From Takakia lepidozioides (taxonomy: Eukaryota; Streptophyta; Takakiopsida; Takakiales; Takakiaceae), in assembly GCA_030704615.1 (NCBI GenBank), contig JAKLZA010000318.1:1-45000 (forward strand): a stretch of 45,000 nt of DNA. The letters are read 5' to 3'. The position numbers were made by a program, and so were the translations under genes. Positions 10,622-22,130 of the stretch are shown here, one piece after another (within the stretch, counting starts at the first letter, position 1; every line of letters starts with the position of its first letter). The notes under the pieces were generated by a model that saw only the letters and a program-made list of their open reading frames with translations, had not been told where the DNA came from and searched no databases.

Positions 10622-12241
10622 GAATGCGAATGCGGCGCCGCATTTCCGTTAAGTACCATCACTGCTACACATCCGTACTTGTTGGAAGAAAATGCGGCAC
10701 CGCATTTCCGTTCCACCTTCACATACCTTAGTTGTTGAACGGAAATACGGTGCCGCATTTCCGTCCCACAGCTCCATGTATGAGATTCAGAAGGGAAATG
10801 CGGCGCCGCATTTCCGTTCCCACTTCACATACGTTAGTTGATGAATGGAAATGCCGTGCCACATTTCCGTTCGGGAAAGTATAGAGGTCTCACCTGGACA
10901 GAAATGCGGTGTCGCATTTCCGTCTGGAAAGGTTGAAGGTCTCACATGGATGGAAATGCGGCAACACATTTCCGTAGCACAGCTCCAGCCAGGCCGAATA
11001 TACAAAACGGAAATGCGGCGCCGCATTTCCGTTCGAGAATGTCGGAAGGTGCGACTCGAACGGAAATGCGGTGCCGCATTTCTGTACCCGTTGCGCACGA
11101 TTTTCAGTCAGAATGGAAATGCGGTACCGCATTTCCGTTCTGTAGAGTATTAACGTCTGACGCTGGCGGAAATGCCTTCCCGCATTTTCGTTCCACAGCT
11201 CCATGCCTCACATACAAAACGGAAATGCGGTGCCGCATTTCCGTTTTGGAATGTCGGATGGTGGGACTCCGGAAATGCGTACCGCATGCGGATACCCAAT
11301 TGCCGCATTTCAATTTCAATGTTTCAGGATATTTCACAGAACGGAAATGCGGTTCCGCATTTCCCTTTTAAATCTAATACATTCCGTTCTGGAATGTTGG
11401 GAGGTGCGACTCGGATGGAAATGCGTTGCCGCATTTCAGTTCCGATGGTTCACGATTTTCAGTCAGAACGGAAATGCGGTGCCGCATTTCCGTTCTGGAA
11501 TGATGGTAGGTGCGACTCGGATGGAAATACGGTGCCGCATTTCAGTTCAGATAGTTCACGATTTTCAGTCAGAACGGAAATGCGGTGCCGCATTTCCGTT
11601 CTGGATAGTGTGAATGTCTCAACCGGTCGGAATTGCGCTGTATGAAGCTGTCGGAATCTTACTCGGCTCCAGGCATCAGATACAAAATGGAAATGCGGCG
11701 CCGCATTTCCTTTATGGAATGTCGAAAAGTGCGACTCGGACGGAAATGCGGTGCCGCATTTCTGTTCCCGTTGTTCATAATTCTCAATCAGAACGGAAAT
11801 GCGGTACCGCATTTCCGTTCCACCTTCACATACCGTGCTTGTTGAATGAAAATGCGGTACCGCATTTCCGTTCTCGAGAGTATGAATGTCTTTTAAGGAC
11901 GGAAATGTGCTGCAGCATTTCTATCCCTCAGCTCCATGCATCAGATACAAAATGGAAATGCGGCGCCGCATTCCCGTTCTGGAATGTCGAAAAGTGCGAC
12001 TCGGACGGAAATGCGGTGCCGCATTTCTGTTCCCGTTGTTCATAAATCTCAATCAGAACGGAAATGCGGTACCGCATTTCCGTTCCACCTTCACATACCG
12101 TGCTTGCTGGATGGAAATGCGTTACCGCATTTCCGTTCTGGAGAGTATAAAGGTTTCCCCCGGACGGAAACTCGGTGCCGCATTTCCGTCGCTCTGTTGC
12201 ATGACCAAGATGCAATACGGAAATGCGGCGCCGTATTTCCG
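10622..12241. repeat. Central palindrome array between the divergent genes (copy A)
   Basis: About 30 palindrome units, mostly 50-55 bp apart, of the form GGAAATGCGG-YR-CCGCATTTCCG. Spacers are not random: a few spacer types (ending in ATACAAAA, GCGACTCGGA, TCAGTCAGAA, CCTTCACATACC, GAGTATGAATGTCTC) recur in the same order, forming a higher-order repeat. In the better-preserved repeats the unit after the ATACAAAA spacer has core GGCGCC, the one after GCGACTCGGA has GGTGCC, and the one after TCAGTCAGAA has GGTACC. The array sits between the start of the methyltransferase gene (leftward) and the transposase gene (rightward), so it occupies a shared bidirectional promoter region. Confidence 0.92.
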
Positions 12242-12669
12242 TCCACCAGCAATCGACAGAATCACTCGGGACGGGAAATCTGGAACCTCAATGGGTTGCA
12301 TTGTTCCGAAACAACACAATTGCGGCCAGTCTTGATGAGCACAACTTGGTTGTCTGACCGTTTTAACCAGCAGTCCTGGCACTTGTCAGTGCGAACGTTC
12401 CTGTCTGCACCGAGAATACTGCTGGATCCACCCTCAGGAGAAACTGTCAGGAGATGTTATTTCGTCGCCGAATCGGCCATCATTGTCCTACTCACTGGCT
12501 ATGGAATCAAACCTCCCACCTTCATGCATGTAGCTTGAAACAATACTTTCCACTTCAATGTGCGACTTCCAATCGTCGATGGACTCCGCAGATCCACTTA
12601 GATGGTGCCTGTGAGCCTTGGTCTGTCGCTATACTGAACCTCGCACTTGCCAACTCCGTGCGGTGTTCG
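12242..12669. promoter_or_regulatory. 5' flank of the transposase gene (copy A)
   Basis: Between the last palindrome and the transposase ATG at 12670. The frame is open upstream in copy B, but the residues before the ATG do not match the relatives, so this is treated as promoter and 5' leader. No clear core promoter motif. Confidence 0.35.
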
Positions 12670-15600
12670 ATGGCTCCGAATTCCTACGCTATAGTTTGCT
12701 GTCCTCCGCAACTTGGGAGAGCCTGGATCCCAAACGAGGGAGGACTTTGCAGAGTGACTGAAACTTACCTTTGTTCCAAATTCAAGCTCAAACCGGCACA
12801 GTTTATTTGGAAGAAGAAAGGAAGGATGTTCCTGGACAGGTTGACGAGACCATTGTCGTGCTAGGTAACGACGGAGGTTGCGGAATCGAATGGCACGTTC
12901 CCCCGTCAGACACCATCCTGTACCGAGCTGTGGGAATGCCCATTCCCTTTCCGAATCAGTCGCTGCCCACACCATCCACAAAGGAGTCCGGAAACCGAGA
13001 GGCGGCCACTGCCACAGAGAGGTATGCAACGATAATCATTCCCGACCTGGACCGTCAAGACCCTCCATAGCTTCTCGTGTGGACGTATTCGACATTTCCG
13101 ACGAGGAAGATGATTGCATTGAGGTACCCATGTCCTCCACACGGTCGTTCAAATCCGGCATGGACGTCTCTGTAGGTGCTACGCATGTGCCCTCGAGCAT
13201 AACTCCAACCCGGTCCATTGTGCAGCTCCTACGACAACATCACCTCGATGGTTCTCGCTCCGAGCTGGCTGCTCTCGACTATGCCAAATTCCCAGTCAGA
13301 AAGGTAACTTTTCTGCCTCCCGAAGTCGATGGCAATGTCATCTTCGAGTTTCCACCTGTTTCTTCGTCAAAGAAAGCCTCCGGGATGTTAACAGACATGG
13401 ATCGAAAGCATGACGGACACCCCTGGTGTGTGACGAAGACCAGTAGCACGAAAATTGCTGATGGTGTTCGTGTACGATATGTCCTCTGTGCGGGGAAGCT
13501 GAGGTGCCTCAATCCCACCTGCTTCCACTTTCTCTCCAAAGGAGGGCGGAGAAACGAGACGGATTGGACTGGCACAACGCATCATCCATTCATTGTCTCC
13601 AGCCAAGCTCCTGCGGGTTCTTTCAAGTGTGCACATTGCAAAGAACCACCGACGTGCATGTCCATGTGCAGAGCCAAGCAATATTACGTAATCCATTTGC
13701 TCCCGGACTTGACTAGAGCTTGCATACACGTTGGGGTCCACTGCCACCCCTTGGCGAGAGGCAACATGCGTGAGGCTGTGCAGGAAGCACACGACATCAT
13801 AAAAGAGGAGGTGAAATTGAGCCCCGGAGCCAGACCAAAGCAGATTCAGCTGAAGGCAGCCCACAAGATTGCTCTTGGCAAAATCATGTCTGAAGATGGT
13901 TCCGACCGAGAGCCCTTGACCGAAGACGAGATGCGTGACCTCTTGGAGTCCGTCTCGCACGTTTGTAGTCCGAATGTGCGGAATCACATCGTATCTTGCA
14001 AGGAGTTCGGCAGGGGGTCGGACATGTACTCAATCCTGGAGGTGAAACGAATGACTGGATATGACTACATCCAAGGTAGCAGGTTTCCAGGGCAAGGCAG
14101 CGAATCCGATCGTTGTTACATTTTCAAAATGTCGACGTGTGGGCCTGGGAGTGGAGTCGACTTGGTCACTCGCATGACAACTGGAAACTTGTCGAATGCT
14201 TGGGTGATGTTTGATCACATCAAGCGAATTACAAACCATCAGTGGGGTGACTATGGGTGCGCATGTTTATGACTATCACTCCAAGAGGCTCATGACGATT
14301 GCAATCTGCGAGATGAAAGGGGAGGACACACAGTCCGAGATGCATCTGTGGGAGGGCATAAACCAGCAGATGGCAAGGGCGGGATTGCCAGAGCCCAATT
14401 TCAGGGGATTCATGGCAGACAACGCTCAGGCCAACTGGGCAGCGGTGCGGCGTGTGTACGGTGAGGACCCCAATGTTCCAATGGAGGGGAAAGAGAGATC
14501 CTGTGGATTCCATTGGATGCAGAGTCTATCCCACTACACTACCAAATTTGTTGCTAGCTCATTCCCTGAACACCGTGTCCTTTGTACGGCGTGGAAGGAT
14601 GCACCCACATTTGATGACGCGGAGGTTAAGTTTGCTATCATCGAGGCTGGTGGAACACGTCAGGTGCAGGGAGACAACCAATCTGGGAGCATTGCACAGC
14701 TGGTTGGGGTGGTGGCATTTTCGGTATCGACAGTTCGGACAGTACATGCGGGAGGTAGGCTGCTGTCATTTTCGTTCATTTGTCTTTCTGTTACGGACAT
14801 TTCGATTGGTCCCTCACCGTTGTTTGTGTCCTTCTAGGAGCGGTGCTTGGATTCCGACACGGACATGCCGAACACGAATATGGCAGAATCGGTCCACTCC
14901 TCCTGGCGAGCGTCTTCTGCCGCACATCTGGTGGACGTAGTGACGGCCACAACGGAGGACATCGACAGAGCAATCATGCAGCAAGCCACGTACTACAAGT
15001 TCCTGAGCGGCAAACAATGGGGCTTTGGGCCGGACAGGGAGGAATTGTTGGTACGAACAGCTTCGAGGTCCAAGAATCCAGTGAAATGGGCGACAGCATT
15101 GCGAGAGAAGATCAAAGGGACGCCTCTGCACCGCAGAGGTGAACACCTAGAGGGGGACGTCCGGACTCGCCCTGTCAGGCGGAGGATTGAAGAGGAACCC
15201 GGTGCGAAGAGGATTCCTGGAGATCCGACAGGAACATTCGGACAGCACCTCGAGGTCCCGTCATGTTGCCGCACAATGTGTCTTCCAGCAGTGGAAGCCC
15301 AAGAAATTCCAGATCGCCGTCGCCTTCAACCGGGGATTTCGTGCAACAAATTCCCACCGCTCCCTTGCCCCACATTCCGCCCGCTGTTATGCAGTATGGC
15401 CAAGCCATTGTGGAGACGACTGTGTCTGCCTCACAGTGGAGAATTGCTCGCACAAAGCCGTCGTTTCGAGGAAGGTGTTCCGCAATTCGTGTGGATACAC
15501 GGCAACGTTGTTTAGAGATGATAAGGAGGAATCCAGATGGGGCTGTCCCTGCTCCTACTTTTACAGGAAGATTTGTCCATGCAAAGTTTGCGGAGGCGAC

Positions 15601-16266
15601 AACCACCCAGTTCTGGTTCTGCAGGCACGACATTATGACTTGCGTGTATGGAAAGCCCAAGTACGGCATACAGACAATGCCAGAGGCTCCCCCGGTGTGG
15701 CCGGTGGAACCAGGCTGCGATCTGAGTCAGGTTGAGGCCGACGCCCTTACCGCCGCAGGATTTCGGATGGTGCAGCGCACTGACGTGCCCAGACAACCAT
15801 TTCCGCTTCCACAGCCTCCACCACCGACCCCTGTGAGAGCAAGAACAATGGGACACGACAGCTCTAAGCATCCTACACACCGTTGGGGGAAACCGAAGAG
15901 GCGGCGACCTCCCTCAAAAGTGAACGAGACAAGGATGGGGAATGCACTTCGGATGAACTGTACAATCCAGAGCTCGACAGAAGTGCCCCCACCAGGATTC
16001 GGGCGTGTGTATCAGATGGCCACGGCGGGCTCAGCTGTTCGCAATGAGGTGTACACCATCACCATTTCAGAATTACCCACCTGCAATTGCACCGACTTCC
16101 AGATCATGGCGAACAAGGGGCATCATACTGCCCTTGCAAGCATTTGTACTACGTGTACCTAAAGAGACTCCGTTGTAATTCCACAACTCATCACTTCATA
16201 CATGCACCAGGGTTGAGCCCCCAGGAGGTTCACACTCTTCTGAATATGGATCCAGGGGACCAGTGA
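12670..16266 (+). pseudogene. MULE-like transposase with SWIM zinc finger, copy A (multiple frameshifts)
   Basis: Two exons, 12670-14754 and 14838-16266, split by an intron with GTAGGC donor and TTCTAG acceptor, as in copy B. Relative to copy B it has single-base losses near 12795, 13014, 14645, 14668, 15200 and 16120, a one-base gain near 14245, and two three-base losses near 14000 and 14566. These account exactly for the exon length differences (2085 against 2094, 1429 against 1431). Domains are as described for copy B. Nearly all changes lie in short homopolymers, so either the gene is recently dead or the assembly has errors here. The start MAPNSYAIV aligns with MAENPSAIV of the transposase at 17115-20176. 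Confidence 0.85.
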
Positions 16267-17114
16267 GCTTGGCTTGCGGTCCACATACAATGGTACGCCC
16301 ATCGGATAGTAGAACTGTACTGCTGCCAGTACCTCAGACTCTGGCCACACAAAGGTCCGACATATGTCTTGCCTACCAGTAACCTGTTTTGATCGAACTA
16401 AGATATTACTATATCGTTCACTTGTTTCCACGTGCATGTATTTTTGTATGTTGGAGGGTTCATGTTTTTCTGCTTTCCGAAAACTTGCTCTCCTCATTCG
16501 ACCTCCGACAAGGAAATGCGGCGCCGAATTTCCAAGTATCGTCGTAGGTACCCCAGAGGCGGCCTTCGCCAACAACCAAACCGCTCCGAAATTTCGCACG
16601 TGCGAACCCTAATGCGGCACACCCTATTTCCCAGTTCAGTTGCAAACCTTTCCCGCCGAATACCCGAAGAAGACAGAATTGTGAAGTACTGCATACTGTA
16701 TTGGTGCAGACTCCATTGGTTCAATCGCGGCAAAAGGGTCAGCTTCATTCCAATGTTAAGGCATGTAAAACCGCGGAATACTCTATACAGGCCAGTATGC
16801 GACGTCCTTTTGCAGTGGTATACTGGATTTCCCGTTGCACGGTCACTTATTTCCATGAGCGGATCTATAAAACCATGAGCGGACTTGTTACTGACGACAT
16901 ATCTTCGCCGCATTACATGATCTGGAACGTCCAAAAACGGCAAGGTCAAATAAAAAACTATTATTTTAATACTTGTTTAATCTGCCGCATTTCCAAATTT
17001 GGAGGAGTCCGCTCATGAAATCCGCGTATCTTAGACTTTCGGCTCACCGCTCATGCGGCTCATGCGGCTCATGGCTCATGGCTCATGGTTTCTGCTCATG
17101 AAATAGTAAACCTC
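16267..17114. repeat. Right end of element A: subterminal repeats and TIR-like terminus
   Basis: No gene. It holds a decayed palindrome at 16511-16533 (AAATGCGGCGCCGAATTT), a remnant near 16612, CCATGAGCGG repeats at 16854 and 16875, a GCTCATGAAAT at 17013, and a run of GCTCATGCGGCTCATGG repeats from 17049 to the end at 17114. The last bases GCTCATGAAATAG mirror the left end at 2486. The flanking transposase pseudogene is cut exactly at 17115. Confidence 0.7.
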
Positions 17115-20100
17115 CTATTCCAAGAGCATTGGCAATCCGAGTCTCATTCAACTTGTTGGGAGGGTGTTGTCTCTTCTCTTCACTCTTCCGAATCGCATTG
17201 TGGGATGTGCACAATTGTCCAATCCGTCTCTACTAGACCGAGCAGTCTGCATTGGCTGGGTCTGAGGAACTGGAAAGGAGTGGGCCGGGACGTCTGTGCG
17301 TTGCACCATTCAAAATCCTACTGCAGAAAGAGCATTCCGCCTCATTCTGAGAGAGGTTTCAACCCGGTGCAACAGGCCAGACGCGGAGGCTCCGGCATTC
17401 CCTTAATCCCGTACTTGGGCTTGCCAAATACAACAGGTCATTATGTCGTGCCTACAGACCAAACGTCTGCGTTGTGGCGTGAGAGAATGTGGGCAGTAAA
17501 AATCTGCCGCTGAAAAAAGGTGCAGGTACATCACCGTGTGGGTTTCTTCTCGAATCATCTCACCACAGCGTGCTCTCGTATCCACCCATATGGCGGCCAC
17601 ACTTCCCTCGCAATGCCGGCAATGTCCTTGCAATTCTCCACTGTGACTTCCGACACTCTTGTCTCCACAATGGGTATGTTGCACTCGTTACCACAATGGC
17701 TCGTTATGTTCCTCGGGCACTTGCCCTGTGCTCAAAGGAGATGTCGATCTTGAACGTGCAGGATTGTGGTGCTCGACGAGACCTTCCTCGGCAACATCAC
17801 GGACCAACGAGGGAGCGTGCAAATATTCTTGTCAGCTCGCCATGAATCCTCTTCTCTATCTCCGCCAGGGTGCCTCATCAAGTCTTCGTCTCACTGGACA
17901 TGTGTGAAACATCTCCCTTCCAAGTGCTGGCCTCTTCCGAGCAATGGTGTGTCCCCAAAGGCCCTTGCAAGGCCTGCCGCCCACTTTTGCGAGGATTCTT
18001 CGATCTGGAGGCAGTCCGCATCAGCATTTCCTTCTTGTCCGGCCCCAAGCCCCACTGTTTCCCTTCATCAAGAACTCATTGTACCTGCATTGCTGCATAA
18101 TTGACCTCACAATGTCCGCCGTTGTGGCAGTGAGGATGTCCACCAGATGCGCCGCAGAGGCTGGCATGCCAGGAAGAATGTCTGATTCGGCCACGTTTTG
18201 TTGTCGGCATGTCGGTGTCGGAGTCCAGACACCTTTCCTGTAATAGCCCATGTTTAGGTTACAAGCAAGTTACAAATAATGACTAGGCATATATTGAACA
18301 GGACGGGAATTCGTCCACTCCCTCCCGCATATAGTCGCCGAACTGGAGGAAACGATAATGCCACCATGCTATCCAGCCAACTGACCATTGCTCCCTGTCC
18401 TGATTTCTTTACAGCCCTGCCGTTGTCCACCAAGCCCTGTATACCATGCAAACCTGGTCTCTGCATCATCCAAGGTGGGAACACGCTTCCCCCCAAGACA
18501 CATGGCACGTGCTCCTCTCTCCTCTCTGAAATTTCGCCACGAGCCGGGTTGTGTACTAAACCGCGACACAAGCTCTGCAGAAAATGGAACCCACAAGATC
18601 TCTCCTTGCCTTCCATCGGAACATTGGGGTCTTCCCCGTACACCCTTCGGATGGCAGCCCAATTTGCTTGTGCGTTGTCCGCCATGAAACCACGGAAATT
18701 GGGAGGGGGCAATCCCGCCCTGGCCATCTGTTCGTTTATTCCCTACCAAAGAAGCATCTCCGATTGTGTGTCCTCTCCTTTCATCTCACAAATAGCAATT
18801 GTCATTAGCATCCTGCAGTTGGTGTCGTAGACATGTGCAGCCATTGTCACCCACTGGTGATTTGTAATTCGCTTGATATGGTCGAACATGACCCAACTGT
18901 TTGACAAGTCCCCACTCGTCATCCGGTCAACCAGTTCGACGCCGCTGCCAGGCCCACACGTGGACATTTTGAATACGAAACAACGATCTGCCTCAATCCC
19001 TTGTCCAGGAAACCTAGTTCCACGAAAGTAGTCATATCCACATCATCGCTTCACCTCCAGAATGGAGAGCATATCCGAGCCACGCCCAATTTTCTGTTTG
19101 CAGGAGACAATGTGGTTTCGGACATTCGGTGAACAGACGTGGGACACTGACTCCAGCAATGCCTCCATTTCCTTCTCATCGAGAGGAACTCTGTCGGAGC
19201 CGTCTTCCGACATAATTATGGCCAATGTCATCTTATGGGCGGCCTGCAGCTGAATCTGTTTGGGTTTGGCACCAGGTCTCAACTTAACCTCCTCTTGAAC
19301 GAGCTGCTCTGCCTCGTGGTGGAAGCAAGTTGGGGAGAAACACTGCAACGCGCCCGCACAAACAACGTAGCGCACCCGCACACCATCGAGCATCTTCATG
19401 CTGGTGGTTTTGGTGACGCACCAAGGATGACCGTCATATTTCCTATCCATATCTGTCAACATTCCGGACGCCCTCGAATAGTCCGTTCGAGGAGGGAACT
19501 CAAAGAACATATTACCGTCGACGTCTGCGGGAAGGCATGTAATGGATTTAATGGCAAACTTGTTGTAGTCCAGCCCAGCCAGCTCCGAGCGGTGTCCCTC
19601 CTTGTGAAGCCCTCGCAGAATTTCAAGAATGGATCGAACTGTTGTGTTCGTGCTGGGAATATGACTCCCTCGTCTGCTGATGTCCATTGAGGACTTGCCT
19701 GATCTCCAGGATGATCTCGGAACTTCCATGACCTTGTCGGAGTCGGACAGGTTGTGAACAACCCGGTTCTCGCTCGTCTTCATTGATGGGTTCGGCTCTG
19801 GATTTACTTCGTTGCGGACTTCTCTCTTTGAGGTACCCACTCTCTGATTCGCGGATTGTTTCGTGGAAGGCGGCAGGATAGAAGGCGCATTTGGCGGGCA
19901 AATGAAGTCCCCAACAGCCCTGTATATGACGCTGTCCGATGGTGGAACACGCCATTCCCTGCCGTCGCCGAAATCATCGTGGAGCACAACAATACTTTCG
20001 ACTACAACTCCGTTTGAATCCTTCTTTTCCTCCTCCAAAAATACCGACCCCGGTTTCAGGTGGTATCGAACGCAAAGATATTTCTCCATCACCCAGCAGA

Positions 20101-20176
20101 TCTCCCCTCTGCATGGAAATGTAGCTCTATGCTCGTGAGGAGGGCAGTACACTATAGCGCTCGGGTTTTCTGCCAT
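17115..20176 (-). pseudogene. MULE-like transposase, element E (old, deleted, 3' end cut by element A)
   Basis: Start at 20176 (MAENPSAIVYCPP). Exon 1 runs leftward with YLCVRYHLKPGSVFLEEE, the HDGHPWCVTKT segment and SPNVRNHIVSCK. A deletion of roughly 85 residues follows PTCFH and removes the second cysteine cluster. An in-frame TGA follows the SILEVKR segment at 19043. The catalytic region (WVMFDHIKRITNHQW, GFMADNAQANW, CGFHFLQSL) continues in fragments at 18967-18743 and 18727-18600, then shifts frame. Exon 2 starts at 18237 (ERCLDSDTDM), so the intron position is conserved. It degrades further through 17684-17403 and stops at 17115 inside the segment equal to NETRMGNAL of copy B. The SWIM finger is therefore missing. 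Truncation exactly at the end of element A shows A inserted into it or was joined to it later. Confidence 0.85.
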
Positions 20177-20758
20177 GGGAGATGTGCACACAAGACTGCC
20201 AGGACGGCGTTCGGACAAGCGCCCTGGGAGAAGGGGGGATGCAGCAAGGGGAAGGAATGCAGGGCCGATTTTTGCAAGCGATGAAGCCTATTCACGAATC
20301 CGGGGAGCCCACTCTCCCGAAAATCCACTGTCAGAAAGTTAATGAACCTTGTCTGCGGAATGCGGCCCCTGGCCTTTGCGCAATAACTGCCAACGGTATG
20401 CAGTCAGAAGGTATATGACCTGTGCAGATGCGCTGCGCAAACCAATCATTACGGCGTCTGACAAGAAGCGTGGGGGGGCGAGCGTGCAAGCACCTTCCCC
20501 ATGGACAGAGGGAACTGACAGAGGTGGCATTCCAGTGGGTCTGATTACAAGATTGAGTGCCAGACCCTTGCTGCTAAAAGTCAACATACAACAAAATGCA
20601 ACATTGCGCAAAAAGTGGAACTTTGGTTCAAAGGAGACATTTTTATTAATAATGAATTGTGACAAGTATGCATGCCCTCACAAGCCGAGGGAAGCCAAAA
20701 TTATGCATGCCATCCATGCTCAGGTAAGTTGGGAATTTTTTCCCGTGTTGCACTATCC
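20177..20758. other. Region between transposase E and the accessory gene
   Basis: Upstream of the minus-strand transposase start and downstream of the minus-strand accessory gene. Short frames on both strands look like chance. No palindrome of the GGCGCC type is seen in it. Confidence 0.35.
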
Positions 20759-21325
20759 TCACCAAGAAGCTGGAACCTCCATTGGCCTCTCAACAAGCTC
20801 ATGACTGACAGGGTGTCGGTAGGTGAAGACAATGGATGCAGCCCGTTCTACTTTGGTGTAGTGGACAACGGTGTCATGTCCTCCGATATATGCACCATCG
20901 TAAATCAAGATCTTTGCTGTGGAGAGACCGTGTCCATAGGACTCATCCTCGTAGCTTATGAAAATGTCCCCATACATTGTTTGCGATGGAATCCTCTCTA
21001 GCATGTACGTACACCCGATGCAATCCTCATAGGCCCACTGGCAGCACCTCCAATGATGTAGGAAGGCCGTGCGTCTTTTGGGGATGTTCCATGTAGGTGG
21101 ATACTGCAAATCAACGATTCGCAGGCACCAAAGCCGCGCAAGCCCGTCCCCGCGAGGCTGGTCGTGGAAGCCAGGAAGGTACTCAAGAGCGGACAGGTGC
21201 ACCCTCCTCTGCTGAGAGTGGTCTATCCAATCCTGCAGGTATATGAAAATATCCACTGACTTGGGCGAGAAGTCCCACGAGGTGCGATGCTTGTTTGGGC
21301 AGTTAATGGGATCCCGGCACGCCAT
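20759..21325 (-). CDS. Conserved accessory protein, second copy (188 aa)
   Basis: Intact open frame, homologous over its full length to the gene at 2944-3507. Shared landmarks: N-terminal CPN/CPF region, DIFI strand, LEYLPG, RGDGLARLWCLRIVD, RRTAFLHHWRCCQW, YGDIFIS, ILIYDGAYIGGHD, and a C-terminal SHELVERPMEVP. The two proteins are clearly diverged (my rough impression is about one third identical), yet both are open and equal in length, which suggests selection on the protein. It sits between the transposase and methyltransferase remnants of element E/C, whereas in element A it lies beyond the methyltransferase 3' end. Function unknown. Confidence 0.65.
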   Translation of the reverse strand: MACRDPINCPNKHRTSWDFSPKSVDIFIYLQDWIDHSQQRRVHLSALEYLPGFHDQPRGDGLARLWCLRIVDLQYPPTWNIPKRRTAFLHHWRCCQWAYEDCIGCTYMLERIPSQTMYGDIFISYEDESYGHGLSTAKILIYDGAYIGGHDTVVHYTKVERAASIVFTYRHPVSHELVERPMEVPASW

Positions 21326-21586
21326 CGAGGACTACTGAAAGGGCTGCCAGGAAGCAGAGAGGGTGCGCAGGGAAGGGGGAGTGTGGGGAAGATGAGGAGC
21401 TCAGAGCGAGGAAGTGTTGTTGTTGTCTCGGTTTGAAACGCGTGGGTCACGAGCGAAGGTCGGGCAAGTGGCAAAGGAAAAGAGCACCATTTAATATAAC
21501 CGTACCCAGGAATGAGGCGTAGAATTTACTTCGACAGGACGTCCAATCGGAGGGTGACGGCCCCACGTGCCTGCCAGAGAAGATCC

Positions 21587-21813
21587 CCCGGATGGAAAAA
21601 CGGCGCCGAATTTCCATCCGAGGCCCGTTGGATGAAGTCGTCTCGGGGGGAGAGGCCGACACCTGGCCGACAGAGAGCATCCCCCGGATGGAAAAACGGC
21701 GCCGAATTTCCATCCGAGGCCGTTCGGATGAAGTCGTCTCGGGGGGAGAGCCCGACAAATGGCCGACAGAGAACATCCCCCGGATGGAAAAACGGCGCCG
21801 AATTTCCATCCAC
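21587..21813. repeat. Diverged palindrome array of element E/C, part 1 (96-bp units)
   Basis: Three units at 21587, 21683 and 21779 with exact 96-bp spacing. Each palindrome is GGATGGAAAAACGGCGCCG continued by AATTTCCATCC. The spacer GATGAAGTCGTCTCGGGG recurs. The same GGCGCC core as in element A is kept, but the arms are different. The array is upstream of the accessory gene. Confidence 0.9.
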
Positions 21814-21930
21814 AGACGCCCGTATCGGCCCTTCTTCAACAATTTTTAGCCGTTACATCAAGTCTTTCGCGTTTTTTTGACTGGTTACACACAAAACTTG
21901 AAATTTTTTGCCTGCACGATGGAAATTCGC

Positions 21931-22130
21931 TCCGAATTACCTGCAGGATGGATAGTCGGCACCGGATTTCCATCCGGCGACGTTCCGAATTACCTGCAGG
22001 TTGGAAATTCGGCGCCGGATTTCCATCCGGCCACGCTCCAAATTACCTGTAGGTTGGAAATTCGGCGCCGGATTTCCACCCTGCCCCGCTCCGAATTACC
22101 TGCAGGATGGACTTTTCCATCCGGCGTCTC
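21931..22130. repeat. Diverged palindrome array of element E/C, part 2 (53-bp units)
   Basis: The marker TCCGAATTACCTGCAGG (or TCCAAATTACCTGTAGG) begins at 21931, 21984, 22037 and 22090, an exact 53-bp period. Each unit includes GGAAATTCGGCGCCGGATTT or a close variant. A decayed last unit reaches the coding remnant of the inverted methyltransferase 5' part. Confidence 0.9.

Larger units (their letters stand above)
2486..17114. mobile_element. Element A: large MULE-like transposon carrying a ParB-methyltransferase gene
   Basis: Positions 4320-17114 form a segment of about 12.8 kb repeated at 31238-44097, mostly differing by scattered substitutions and single-base indels. The right end (GCTCATGAAATAGTAAACCTC, ending 17114) is identical in both copies, while the flanking sequence differs, so it is a true element end. 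Leftward extension to the matching CATGAGC end at 2486 is inferred: the 2486-4320 part carries the same palindrome family and the accessory gene but has no second copy here. Gene order: accessory (minus), array, methyltransferase (minus), array, transposase (plus). No target-site duplication was found. Confidence 0.7.

Noticed and set aside
10622-12241. CRISPR-like array of regularly spaced palindromic repeats
   Set aside because: The spacers themselves recur in a fixed order, repeats are near-perfect palindromes that vary at the centre, no cas genes exist and all genes have spliceosomal introns. It is a transposon repeat array.
10787-12335. Many overlapping open frames with repeated KCGAAFP / NAVPHFRS / MRCRISV peptides
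   Set aside because: They arise on both strands and in all frames because the palindrome lacks stop codons; they do not continue into conserved sequence.
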